41,470 nt of DNA. Source: JBAZOJ01 sp041648755 (GTDB lineage: Bacteria; Planctomycetota; B143-G9). Under the pieces are notes generated by a model, which was given only the letters and a program-made list of their open reading frames with translations, had not been told where the DNA came from and did no database searches. Position numbers and translations under genes: made by a program. The stretch lies in NCBI GenBank assembly GCA_041648755.1, contig JBAZOJ010000006.1, positions 1 through 41,470 of the forward strand, in the 5' to 3' direction. Shown here one piece after another: positions 7,346-16,242 of this stretch. The first letter of the stretch is position 1. The number at the start of each line of letters is the position of its first letter.

Positions 7346-9694
7346 CTGCGCAAGCTTGCATTCGTTTCCTGCATCGCCTTTGCCTGGATGCTCACGGCCG
7401 CTCGCCCGGCCCATGCCGACCTCCAATCCGACATCCTGAGCCTTCTCGAACTCAAGGGCCCCGCGTATACTGACTGCCGCGCAAAGCTCGTCGAGGAGTG
7501 GCGATCAGCCCCTGAACAACACAGCAAAGAAAGGGAGACCCTCCGACCAGTCCTGAAGGCCGTGGCGGATGGCATCGAGGCATCCGTGAAATGGCCTGAA
7601 GAATCCGAGGAGGTGAAGAATTCGTTTGTTTCAGTGCTGAAGAGGCAGGCTGCCCCAAAGGAATCCTGGTCCGAGCGTAGGCCCAGGGCAGGATACACTG
7701 CCAAGATGTTCGAAATGTACGCTCCCTCACTTGCCACACCAGAGAGTATTGCCAGAGTTTACGGCTCGCTGCCTGTTCAGCAGCCAGATGCCCCTCATCG
7801 CAGCTTTCCCGGCATCTTGGTCCTCCTCAATCAGGCAACATATCCCGTTCTGAGAGAGCTTGCAGTGTCCGGACTGAGGGATTCGACATTTACTCCGGAC
7901 CTCGTGGAAAGGCTGAAGTCCTGTCCCTACACCATTCAGGCAAAGGCATTGGTCCTGACCTATAAATGGGAGTCGTACTCCGCAAAGCCTCACGATTCAC
8001 AACTAATAGTTGATCTGGCGCTTGTCACCAGTATTGCGGAATCGCCCCTATTCAGAGACCGTCTGGCAAGTTGGATATTCGATTCGGATGACCTCGCGCT
8101 GGCGTCGCTCTATAAGGAACTGACCTTGCGCTTTCCAAAAATGGCTGGAGTATCGAAATCGGTGACCAGGAAGGAGGAAAGCGGCGATGAAAGGGATGTG
8201 CCTGTAGAAGTCCGTCAGCGTGTCGAGGAGATACTCGCCAAGGATCCAGAAGGGGCCAAGCGCGTGGCCGCCGAGCTTGACGCTGCGAAGGGCCTCCACG
8301 TTCGCGGCGTCTCCGAACTGCCCGACACGCCGACACCCTCGCCGTCGCCGACTCCATCAGTCAATCCTTCGCAACGACCTGTCGCCCAGGCATCGGAAGG
8401 GAGATTCCCCTTGGGGCCGCTTCTCGCTCTCGGGGCATCAGTGCTATCCGTTGCGGTTGCGGTGACGGTGATCCTCAGGCGACGGAAGCTGAGCTATGCG
8501 CGAAATAGCATGGCAGCACTAATGGGTGGATTTGCCTTCTTCCTTTCTGCTGCACTTGTGCTCGCGATATCGTGCCCTGTCACCGACGACCTCCAATCCG
8601 ACATCCTGCATCTTCTCGAACTCAAGGGCCCGGCTTACACCGAGTATCGTGCTACGCTCGTTATGGGATGGCGGTCGTCCCCTGAGCAGCACGGCAGAGA
8701 TCGTGATGCCCTGCGGCCGGTGCTCAAGGCCGTTGCCGACGGCATCGAAGCGTCTGCCAAGTGGCCGGAGCAGTATGACGCTGTTAAGGCATCGTTCGTG
8801 GACATGTTCGAGGCTTTTGTCGCACCGCGCACTGGTGGATACGGGTCGGCAAAAGGTCCGCCCAAGGACGGCGGCGTTCGGGCTTTCGACATGTACCGCC
8901 CGTATCTTGCCACTCCTGAGTATGTCGCGCTCGTTCAGCGGTACATTGAAGAAGAAAGGGCTCAGACCCCACCGCCGACAGGGCCTGTCTCCGACGGGCC
9001 ATCCCGAAGGCCGATAGCACTCAACGAGGCTACCTATCCATTTCTTCGGGAGATCGCCGTCTCAGGATTCCGGAACGGGGAGTTTTCCGAGAGGCTGGCG
9101 GGAAGACTGCTGCAATGCCCCTACGCTGTCCAATCCAAGGCGCTGCTGCTTTCACATAGCTGGGAGACGCACGTGAACCGGGCGCACGATCTTGCGTTGC
9201 TCGCGGATCTTATTCTCGCCACAGATATTCCGGAGTCGGAGCTCTTCAGGAGCTGCCTGACAGGTTGGGTACTCGATTGCCGGGATGCCCGGATCGCGAT
9301 GCTCTACAAGGAACTCACTTTGCGATTCCCTGAGTTGGAGTATGCGGTGGCAAGTTGCTATCAGCGCGACGCGCAAGGTGTTTTTCGGGATACCCGCGAG
9401 AGCGTGATGGACCACGTGGTCGCTGTTCTGGCCAAAGACCCCTCCGAGACCGCGCGCGCCGCCGCCGAGTTGGAGGCCGCGAAGAACCTCCACATCCGCG
9501 GCGTCTCCGAGCTTCCCGATACGCCGCCTCCCGCTCCCTCGCCATCGCCTTCTCCCTCTGTCCCGCCTGTCTCTGGGTCGCCAGCCCCCGGCCCTTCTTC
9601 CTCCGCGAGCCCTTCCATCCTTCTGATCATCTCGATAGTTGGCGCGCTGGCTCTGGTCGGCGCGGCCATCGTGCTGCTGAAGCGTAGGAGTTGA
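7346..9694 (+). CDS. Exported protein made of two tandem copies of an unknown domain, each with a C-terminal membrane anchor
   Basis: No known family recognised. Two copies of a ~370-residue unit lie in one frame: each opens with DLQSDIL.LLELKGPAYT and ends with RGVSELPDTP, a Pro/Ser-rich linker, a membrane helix and a basic tail (ILRRRK, then LLKRRS at the end). The copies are offset by 1170 bp. Between them is a hydrophobic segment (residues ~389-409) that looks like the former signal peptide of copy 2. Copy 1 has a good signal peptide (RKLAFVSCIAFAW...PAHA) only if translation begins at CTG 7346, 3 bases after GGGGGAGGG; the first ATG (7388) would cut off most of it. Removing one A at 8486-8487 would end copy 1 with RRRS and a stop at 8490-8492, like copy 2. 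The gene is therefore a recent fusion of two tandem genes or an artefact of one inserted base. Both domains should face the periplasm. Confidence 0.75.
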   Translation: MRKLAFVSCIAFAWMLTAARPAHADLQSDILSLLELKGPAYTDCRAKLVEEWRSAPEQHSKERETLRPVLKAVADGIEASVKWPEESEEVKNSFVSVLKRQAAPKESWSERRPRAGYTAKMFEMYAPSLATPESIARVYGSLPVQQPDAPHRSFPGILVLLNQATYPVLRELAVSGLRDSTFTPDLVERLKSCPYTIQAKALVLTYKWESYSAKPHDSQLIVDLALVTSIAESPLFRDRLASWIFDSDDLALASLYKELTLRFPKMAGVSKSVTRKEESGDERDVPVEVRQRVEEILAKDPEGAKRVAAELDAAKGLHVRGVSELPDTPTPSPSPTPSVNPSQRPVAQASEGRFPLGPLLALGASVLSVAVAVTVILRRRKLSYARNSMAALMGGFAFFLSAALVLAISCPVTDDLQSDILHLLELKGPAYTEYRATLVMGWRSSPEQHGRDRDALRPVLKAVADGIEASAKWPEQYDAVKASFVDMFEAFVAPRTGGYGSAKGPPKDGGVRAFDMYRPYLATPEYVALVQRYIEEERAQTPPPTGPVSDGPSRRPIALNEATYPFLREIAVSGFRNGEFSERLAGRLLQCPYAVQSKALLLSHSWETHVNRAHDLALLADLILATDIPESELFRSCLTGWVLDCRDARIAMLYKELTLRFPELEYAVASCYQRDAQGVFRDTRESVMDHVVAVLAKDPSETARAAAELEAAKNLHIRGVSELPDTPPPAPSPSPSPSVPPVSGSPAPGPSSSASPSILLIISIVGALALVGAAIVLLKRRS

Positions 9695-9711
9695 CCCCCG
9701 CGCGAATGGAG

Positions 9712-9733
9712 TGCCGCGAGCCTCCGCGCGGCA
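9712..9733 (+). terminator. Stem-loop after the duplicated exported protein
   Basis: TGCCGCG and CGCGGCA form a perfect 7-bp stem around an 8-base loop, 18 bases after the stop codon. No T-run follows, so intrinsic termination is uncertain. Confidence 0.3.
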
Positions 9734-9768
9734 ACGACAACCGGCCGTGCATTCGCCCGTCGAATCGG

Positions 9769-9774
9769 TATAAT
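9769..9774 (+). promoter_or_regulatory. Perfect -10 box TATAAT
   Basis: TATAAT sits 29 bases before the ATG at 9804. The best upstream match at suitable distance (GTGCAT, 9747-9752, spacer 16) is a poor -35 box. The leader would hold the AAGAGGT ribosome binding site (9793-9799). Confidence 0.45.
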
Positions 9775-9803
9775 CGCCCTTGAGTTCGTCCCAAGAGGTA
9801 ACA

Positions 9804-10274
9804 ATGACCGACGACAAGAGCGTTGAAGGCAGTGATTTCATCCGCAAGCACCTGCGCTGGGGCTGGGTATTCGCCCTGGCGCTTGGCGTCGGAATGCTTG
9901 CCGGGGCTATCGGGGGATTCATCCAGCTTCCCCAACAGGTGTATTCATACAACAAGGCCTTGGAAAAGGCCGGTCTGTACGAGTTCTACTACAACGATTA
10001 CCTGGTGAATCCGGAAAAATTCCGCGACGAGAACTCGCTGACGCGCGAGGACCGCGACAAGATCGCCACACTCCGCGCAATCGGCAAGGAAAAAGCCCCC
10101 GGCGCATTTTCCGTGTTGATTATGATGCTCATTGGCCTTGTGCTGATCTTCGCCTTCGCGTTCAGGCTCGCGGGAATCTACAACACGCGGCTATCGGCCC
10201 TTGAAGCCGCGGTCAAACCCGCAGAGCCGCCTGCGACCGATGCCGGTGCACCTCAGGAGACCAAGCCAGTCTGA
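9804..10274 (+). CDS. Small two-pass membrane protein of unknown function
   Basis: The 156-residue protein starts at ATG 9804, 4 bases after AAGAGGT. An in-frame TTG at 9780 is less likely because it lies before that site. Helices are predicted at about residues 19-42 (WVFALALGVGMLAGAIGGFI) and 102-125 (SVLIMMLIGLVLIFAFAF). The ~60-residue loop between them is charged and contains two Tyr-rich patches; the tail is Pro/Ala-rich. It may be monocistronic, and it converges with the last gene of the large minus-strand array 36 bp away. Function unknown. Confidence 0.7.
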   Translation: MTDDKSVEGSDFIRKHLRWGWVFALALGVGMLAGAIGGFIQLPQQVYSYNKALEKAGLYEFYYNDYLVNPEKFRDENSLTREDRDKIATLRAIGKEKAPGAFSVLIMMLIGLVLIFAFAFRLAGIYNTRLSALEAAVKPAEPPATDAGAPQETKPV

Positions 10275-10285
10275 CGAAACTCCCT

Positions 10286-10322
10286 CCACACTGTGTACGC
10301 AAGTTCCCCCCTATCGCGGGTA
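10286..10322. repeat. Repeat shared by the 3' ends of array copies 1 and 3
   Basis: This sequence, covering the last codons of the 10311 gene and ~25 bases beyond, recurs with two to three differences at 14240-14276 at the end of the 14265 gene. The shared part includes CACTGTGTACGCAAGTTCC and the codons for the final YPR. Because non-coding bases are also shared, the copies exchanged or duplicated DNA that extended past the gene. Confidence 0.75.
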
Positions 10323-12212
10323 TGTGCAGAGATAGATCGGAGTGTCGCTCCACCATTCGGAGCACTTGAACAACTGCAGGCTCAGGCGCCCTGTCTTTCC
10401 GCGCTCCAACTCGATAAAGACGTTTCCCGGCGATTCCTCGAAGATGCAGGGCCCGCCGGTGACCTCGTTCTTCACTCCTGCGTCCGCCAAGCCTGCCGTG
10501 ATCATCTCCCCCAACTGGGCGAGGAGATCGCGCATCTCATCGTTCATCTCTGGCCACTTCCCGTTTTCCTTGTCATACATCGCCAGCAGCTTTTGCGCAG
10601 GCCCGCCTTCCTGCTGGCAGGCCGTCATGAAGGCTTCCTCGCACGCCTTGCGGTCGTTGCCAAACGAACTCCAATACTCGCGCGGGTCCTGAGGCTCTGC
10701 GGTGGATATTGTCGCCAGCATTGCCAGGCCGAACAGTACTGCCGCCCCGGCCGCGGCCAGGAATATCCCTCCCGTGCGGACGAAGCGCCACTGCCGGTAT
10801 CTCCGCAGGAAGAGCAACGGAATGGAAGCAAGTATTGCCGCCACGAGGAGGAACGTGAAGGCGTCCTCGAGGGCAGACAGCTCCGCAGCAGTTCCGGTTT
10901 CCAGGTAAGCCCGCGTGCCAATGGAGCCCGTTTTGAGACTCGTGTCAGCGGCACCGGGTTTCGTTGGGAGGGGGCCGCTCAATTTGGAGATCACGCAGCC
11001 GTCCCAGAGCAACGAATACGCCTCGGAATGGCGGAAAGTCCTTTCAGCATCCGCATCGTACCAGTGGAAAAGGAAGCCTCTCTCCATGTAAGAGGGGAAG
11101 ACAAATCCGAGGATCTGGACCCAGAACCTGTCAAGAACGGGTTGTCCGATTTTTCGGAAGGGCGGGTTCGCGCGTCCGGGGGCCGCGAACGCAGGCCGTA
11201 TCCCCGGCATCTCATCCTTGAACGCGTACGAAAACTCCGTCCTGAGCGCTTCGGAAGCGAATGCGCCATCCGCAACGACAACAACGTCCGCGAAGATCTC
11301 CCTTCCCGCGGAAGCAGCCAGCACGGGAGGAAGCGTCGGCCGGTCAGCCTTGAAGGATACCTCAGTCAGGGCGGCGGACAGCCCTGTGGCTGCCTTGTGG
11401 CCTTTCACCACCACGAATCTGCAGCCGTTATCGGCGAGGGACTGGATGGCCTTGCGGGCCTCCTGCCCGGGAGCGCTGAATCCTTCCTCCGTCAACCACT
11501 TTGCCACGCCCTCGGAGCTGTCGGCGGCAACCCTCGTCTCCCCGCTGGGGCTGAGGAGTGCTGCGCTGGGGATGTGAATCGCGTTCACCGGCCCGTTCGC
11601 TATGCCGCGCCTGGCCGCAGGAGTCACGAGGAGTGCAACGGTCAGAATCAGCAACGCACAGGTCACCGCCGAGATCACCTTCGGGAATCGTCCGCTGAGG
11701 AACAGGAGTACAGCGGCAACTGACAGGGGAACGGCGAGGGAAGGGGTCAGTCGCCATACCACGGCGATGAACGTCACGGCAAGAACGATGGAGCCTAACC
11801 TGGCAAACAGAGCAGCCCTGCCGTTCAGAAGCGCCAGGACGAAAAAAATGATGATGATCGCCACGAGCCCCGACAGAAGGCAGATGGTCCACGCCGTTAT
11901 CGAGTCCCAGTTCTGTGCCTTCAGGCGCAGATCATAAAACAGCGTCTTGAACAGCGGGTACGACGCCCTCTTGATCGCGATGGGCTCGGAGGGGACGGGC
12001 AGGATGAACGCGTATTCGCCTGGCTCGCCGTCGAACGCGGACTCCACGATCAGGCGCTCCACCCCGTCGCGATATACGATGATCGCCCGCTGCTGAACTA
12101 ATTGCGGCTCCTTCCCGCCCTGCGCCGGGAAGATGAGCCCGTCGGCGAAGCAATGTGGCTGCGCGCCGAACAGAAGGACCAGGCCAAATGCAATCAGAAG
12201 CCATTTCTTCAT
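10311..12212 (-). CDS. DUF2330-like polytopic envelope protein, array copy 1
   Basis: The last copy in transcription order encodes 633 residues. It belongs to the GLIFPAQGG..PQL subtype at the N-terminus, with copies at 14128, 16175 and 31216. Helices lie at ~108-130, 137-156, 158-175 and 180-197, then at ~453-470 and 483-502, with a basic loop RRYRQWRFVR between the last two (cytoplasmic by the positive-inside rule). The second block is divergent: the usual Ala-Asp-Asn-rich helix is replaced by SSEGVAKWLTEEGF and the following part reads CRFVVVKGHK. The invariant motif is HSEAYSLLWDGCVISKLSG, the later ones are CQQEGGPAQKL and FEESPGN. Its first 80 coding bases are identical to those of the 16175 copy. 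ATG 12212 gives the family's MKKW start, with AAGGCG upstream. Function unknown. Confidence 0.85.
   Translation of the reverse strand: MKKWLLIAFGLVLLFGAQPHCFADGLIFPAQGGKEPQLVQQRAIIVYRDGVERLIVESAFDGEPGEYAFILPVPSEPIAIKRASYPLFKTLFYDLRLKAQNWDSITAWTICLLSGLVAIIIIFFVLALLNGRAALFARLGSIVLAVTFIAVVWRLTPSLAVPLSVAAVLLFLSGRFPKVISAVTCALLILTVALLVTPAARRGIANGPVNAIHIPSAALLSPSGETRVAADSSEGVAKWLTEEGFSAPGQEARKAIQSLADNGCRFVVVKGHKAATGLSAALTEVSFKADRPTLPPVLAASAGREIFADVVVVADGAFASEALRTEFSYAFKDEMPGIRPAFAAPGRANPPFRKIGQPVLDRFWVQILGFVFPSYMERGFLFHWYDADAERTFRHSEAYSLLWDGCVISKLSGPLPTKPGAADTSLKTGSIGTRAYLETGTAAELSALEDAFTFLLVAAILASIPLLFLRRYRQWRFVRTGGIFLAAAGAAVLFGLAMLATISTAEPQDPREYWSSFGNDRKACEEAFMTACQQEGGPAQKLLAMYDKENGKWPEMNDEMRDLLAQLGEMITAGLADAGVKNEVTGGPCIFEESPGNVFIELERGKTGRLSLQLFKCSEWWSDTPIYLCTYPR
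12133..12212 (-). repeat. 80-bp block identical to 16096-16175
   Basis: The signal-peptide coding region of copy 1 (from the ATG inward) matches that of copy 3 base for base over 80 bp, although the two genes are separated by copy 2 and are diverged elsewhere. This indicates recent duplication or gene conversion. Confidence 0.85.
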
Positions 12213-12308
12213 TGATACGCCTTGTTAGAAGATGGTGTTTTCAGAGCTCTGCAATGTTGCTGTCGGTCATTCATCCGCGTCCCGCGGATAGAGGGCAATT
12301 TCCCCCAG

Positions 12309-14128
12309 TCAGCCATGGGGGTCGAAGTAGTATTCACTGAAGCATATCTGGCCCGAATCGCCATCCACCAGGAATAGGAACACATCCCCCGGGGATTCCT
12401 CAAACGCATATGGCTCTCCGGTGATCTCATTCATCTCGCCAGCCTTCAGAAGGACGGGTTCGATGGAGTCAGCAAGTTGGCGAAGCAGTCCCCGCATCTC
12501 ATCGTTCATCGTCGGCCACTTCTTGCTTTCTGGATCGTACATCGCCAGCAGCTTCTCAGCCGGTCCCCCGGGGACCTCGCAGGCGGAGATGAACGCTGAT
12601 TCATAGAGATCATGGGTATTGCGGTTCGGCTCCGTGGGCTTCGCGGGCTGCGGGACGTCCTGTGCCCTGGCCGTTGGAGTGGCCGCCCAGACTAAGAGCC
12701 CGAACACCACGGAGAGCCCGAGTATCCACAGGTACATCCTGCCCGTGCGGACGAAGCGCCATCTTCTGGCCCTTCGCACAAAGCACAGCGGGATGGAGGC
12801 CAGGACAGTCGCAGCAAACAGCAGGAGCGAAGCTCCGATAACACCTGCCTGTAATGCCGCTTTGTTGGTGGTCAATATTGTGCACTTTCCGGGGCTCGCG
12901 CTTGTCAGGCGGATATCCCCCGTTACGTCATTCGGCCCCATAGGGCCGCTCAGTTTCGAGACGACGCAGCCATCCCAGAGCAACGTGAGCGACTCCGAGT
13001 GACGGGTTACCTGGCCGCAGCCCCTATTCCCAAAGTCAAAGTAGAACTGCGCCTCCTGCAGTGCGGACTTCACCTGGGTTTCGTCGCTGCATATCTGACG
13101 CGCTGTCCCAATAGACCAGTCCTTGAATCTGCCGGAAAATTCTGTCCGCAGTTTCGGGCATCCGTACGCGGAGTCCGAGATGACGATCAGATCCGTGTAG
13201 ATGGGGTGTCCCGCGGATCCGATGATCCCGACCGGCATCACCGGTGCGCCAGTCTTGAACGATATCTCGAGAGGATAAGGGGCCGACAGCCTGGGCGTGG
13301 TCTTTCGGCCTCTTCCTGCGACAAAGCACCACTTGTCGGAGATCAGGCCTTCCGCAATTCTGCGGTCATCGGCGCTTAGCGTCCGGAATCCTCCCTTCCG
13401 GAGCCACGCATCCAGCATGTCCGGATTGTCTGCGGTCAGCAACGTCTCTTCGCCGTTGCCAATGGCGGCCACATATGGAATGTGCACTGCGGAAACGGGC
13501 ATCCCTGTGGTGCCGAAGAGCCCGGCGATGTGAGGGTGTATCCCGAACAGGGCAACCAGTGTGACAAGCATGAAAGTGGCGGACGCGGTAGTTCTGGGCA
13601 GCTTCACGCTAAAATAGAAAAGCGCAGCAAAAGCAGCCAACGGGAAGATGTACTGCCAGTTCCAGGAAATCACTCCGAGAGCACACCCTCCTGCGCATAC
13701 GAGCGATGTCAATCGCGTGAACATGAGGGCACTGCCGTTAAGCAGAGCAAGCGAGAAGATGATGGTGATGACCGCGTTAAAGACCAAAAAAAGCAATGCA
13801 AAGGCCCACAGATAATGAGTGTCCGCGTCGTATGCTTTCAGCCTGAAATCACAAACAGCGTCTTGAACAGCGGATACGAAGCCTTCTTGATTTCAAGTGG
13901 CTCGGAGGGGACAGGGAGCAGGAACGCGTAGTCGCCCGGCTCGCCGTCGAAGGCGGACTCCACTATCAGGCGCTCCACCCCGTCGCGATATACGATGATC
14001 GCCCGCTGCTGAACTAATTGAGGTTCCTTCCCGCCCTGCGCCGGGAATATGAGCCCGTCGGCTGCGCAGTATCGTTGCGCGCCGAACAGAAGGCAGATTC
14101 CGATAAGGACCATAAGCCATTTCTTCAT
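12309..14128 (-). pseudogene. DUF2330-like paralogue, array copy 2, with one frameshift
   Basis: The first 94 or so codons (ATG 14128, MKKWLMVLIG...) read through the signal peptide and the N-terminal block to FKTLF, and the frame then breaks. The other frame resumes with DFRLKAYDADTHYLW and runs through all later blocks to the stop at 12309. Adding one T to the TTT run read on the minus strand (13853-13855) restores a full protein of ~606 residues. The rest looks intact: HSESLTLLWDGCVVSKLSG, CEVPGGPAEKL and FEESPGD are all present. It is either a young pseudogene or a single-base sequencing error. The upstream gap shares a 22-bp stretch with that of copy 1, and the C-terminal coding part shares 103 identical bp with copy 3. 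Confidence 0.8.
12491..12593 (-). repeat. 103-bp block identical to 14483-14585
   Basis: The DNA encoding the C-terminal Cys..GGPAEKLLAMYD region of copies 2 and 3 is identical over 103 bp, including all third codon positions, while flanking parts differ. It is best explained by recent gene conversion or unequal crossing-over between neighbours. Confidence 0.88.
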
Positions 14129-14264
14129 CGATACGCCGTGTTAGAAGATGGTGTTTTCAGGCTTCTGCACTGCTGCCTTCGGTCGTTCGTTTTCCTCACT
14201 CGGGTTGCGAGCCTGACGCCCGCCTGACGGAAGTTTCCTCCGCACTGTGTACGCAAGTTCCTCC

Positions 14265-16175
14265 CTATCGCGGGTAGTGGCAGATTCGATCTGTCAGACT
14301 CTCCCACCATTCGGTGTGGCCGAACAATGACAGGCACAGCCTTCCGGCCTCGCCGCTCTCCAGTTCTATGAAGAGGTCTCCGGGAGATTCCTCAACGGCG
14401 AAGGGTTCGCCCGTGAAGTCGTTCTTCAGGCCGGCAGGGCCAAGTTCCCTCCTGACGGCTTCAGCCAACTGGCCCAGGAGCACCCGCATCTCATCGTTCA
14501 TCGTCGGCCACTTCTTGCTTTCTGGATCGTACATCGCCAGCAGCTTCTCAGCCGGTCCCCCGGGGACCTCGCAGGCGGAGATGAAGGCATTCTCGAATGT
14601 CCGGCGCGCTTCACTCGTCGAATTTCCACAGCCGCGGGCATCCTGCGCCACGGCGGTGGGTATCACCGCCCACATCGCGAGGCCGAACAGTACCGCGATA
14701 CAGGTGATTGACAGGTACATCCTGCCCGTGCGGACGAAGCGCCACTGCCGGTAGCGGCGAAGGAAGAGCAGGGGGATAGAAGCGAGCATTGTCGCCACGA
14801 GGAAGAACGTGAAGGCGTCCTCGACGGCGGACTGTATCGCTGCCTTGCGGACCTCGATCAACTTCTCTCTGCCGACTGTTCCCTTGGCTGCCACGGCATC
14901 CCCCGCTACCTTCCGAGGAGTCAACTCGTCGCTCAGCTTCGAGACAACGCATCCGGACCAAAGCAGATTGTGGACCTCCGAATGGTAGGTTTTCCTATGG
15001 GTCTCCGCGCCATACCAGTGGAAAAGGAATCGCGGTGGGTAGATGCTCGCGTAGAAGGAATCGAAAAACCTCTGCCAAGACCTGTCTAAGAGATCCTGTA
15101 CTTTTGCCAAGCCTGTAACCTTCCGGATGCTACCGCTGACGAAGCCATCCTCGGTCCGGGGAGGCCCGTACTTGAATATCTCCGAGAACTCCGTTCCCAG
15201 TTCCCCGCATTCGTATGCTTCGTCAGAGACGATAATCATATCCGCGTACACTGGCCTTCCGGCGTAGGCAATCCACCCGGTCGGCAGCACAGGCGAACCT
15301 GCCTTGAAGGTGACCTCGACCGGGGCAGCCGCTGAAAGCCCTGTGGCTGTCTTGTGTCCTTTTACCACCACGAACCGGTAACCGCCCCTGGCGCAGGCTT
15401 CGATTACCTTGCGGTCTTCCGCCCCGGGTGCGCTGAAACCGTTCTTGGATAACCACTCGGCTGGCGCGTCGGAGCTACCTGTGGGGAGCAGCGAATCCTC
15501 GCATCGTTCGAGAAGTGCCACGTTGGGTATGTGCACGGCGTTGACCGGCCCGAACGACCAGCCGAGTCCTCCCACTATCGAGGGAGTCGCGCAGAACGCC
15601 GCGGACAACAGCAAGAACGTGAAGGTAATCGCCGAAATGATCCTTGGATATCGTCCGCTGAGGAACAGGAGTACAGCGGCAACTGACAGGGGAACGGCGA
15701 GGGAAAAGGTCAGTTGCCAGATCAGAACGACGAACAGCCCCGCCAAGGCGATTGCGCCGACTCGGGAGAACAAGACTGCCCGGCCGTTCAGCAGGGCGAG
15801 AACGAACATGATGGTGATTATTGCCACGAGCCCGGCGAACAGGCATATTGTCAACGCGGTGATGGAATCCGAGTTGCGGGCCTTCTGCCGCAAATCATAA
15901 AACACTGTCTTGAACAGCGGATACGACGCCTTCTTGATTTCAAGTGGCTCGGAAGGAACAGGCAGGATGAACGCATAGTCGCCGGGCTCGCCGTCGAACG
16001 CAGACTCCACGATCAGGCGCTCCACTCCATCCCTATATACGATGATCGCCCGCTGCTGAACTAATTGCGGCTCCTTGCCGCCCTGCGCCGGGAATATGAG
16101 CCCGTCGGCGAAGCAATGTGGCTGCGCGCCGAACAGAAGGACCAGGCCAAATGCAATCAGAAGCCATTTCTTCAT
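14265..16175 (-). CDS. DUF2330-like polytopic envelope protein, array copy 3
   Basis: The protein has 636 residues from ATG 16175; a TTG one codon upstream is not needed. It is closest to copy 1: same GLIFPAQGG N-terminus, the same KGHK variant in block two, an FLFHWYGAETHRKTYHSE segment before the invariant motif (HSEVHNLLWSGCVVSKLSD, where the usual final Gly is Asp), the same RRYRQWRFVRTGR loop between the last two helices, and a Trp-Trp and YPR ending. Its C-terminal Cys..GGPAEKL part is instead identical in DNA to copy 2, so the gene is a mosaic. The gap of 136 bp to copy 2 holds no gene. Confidence 0.85.
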   Translation of the reverse strand: MKKWLLIAFGLVLLFGAQPHCFADGLIFPAQGGKEPQLVQQRAIIVYRDGVERLIVESAFDGEPGDYAFILPVPSEPLEIKKASYPLFKTVFYDLRQKARNSDSITALTICLFAGLVAIITIMFVLALLNGRAVLFSRVGAIALAGLFVVLIWQLTFSLAVPLSVAAVLLFLSGRYPRIISAITFTFLLLSAAFCATPSIVGGLGWSFGPVNAVHIPNVALLERCEDSLLPTGSSDAPAEWLSKNGFSAPGAEDRKVIEACARGGYRFVVVKGHKTATGLSAAAPVEVTFKAGSPVLPTGWIAYAGRPVYADMIIVSDEAYECGELGTEFSEIFKYGPPRTEDGFVSGSIRKVTGLAKVQDLLDRSWQRFFDSFYASIYPPRFLFHWYGAETHRKTYHSEVHNLLWSGCVVSKLSDELTPRKVAGDAVAAKGTVGREKLIEVRKAAIQSAVEDAFTFFLVATMLASIPLLFLRRYRQWRFVRTGRMYLSITCIAVLFGLAMWAVIPTAVAQDARGCGNSTSEARRTFENAFISACEVPGGPAEKLLAMYDPESKKWPTMNDEMRVLLGQLAEAVRRELGPAGLKNDFTGEPFAVEESPGDLFIELESGEAGRLCLSLFGHTEWWESLTDRICHYPR

Positions 16176-16242
16176 CAATCAGCCTTGCAGGACAGCGAGT
16201 GGGATCGTACTTTCAGCATCCTGCTCCCTTTCTTCCGGTCGC

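Noticed and set aside
9600..9694. Sortase or PEP-CTERM-type sorting signal at the end of the 7346 protein
   Set aside because: There is a linker, helix and basic tail, but no LPXTG, PEP or GlyGly motif; a plain membrane anchor is enough.
10293..11723. 476-codon open frame on the plus strand opposite array copy 1
   Set aside because: It is antisense to a gene with clear family homology, its product is low-complexity Arg/Gly/Glu-rich, and similar frames appear opposite the other copies.
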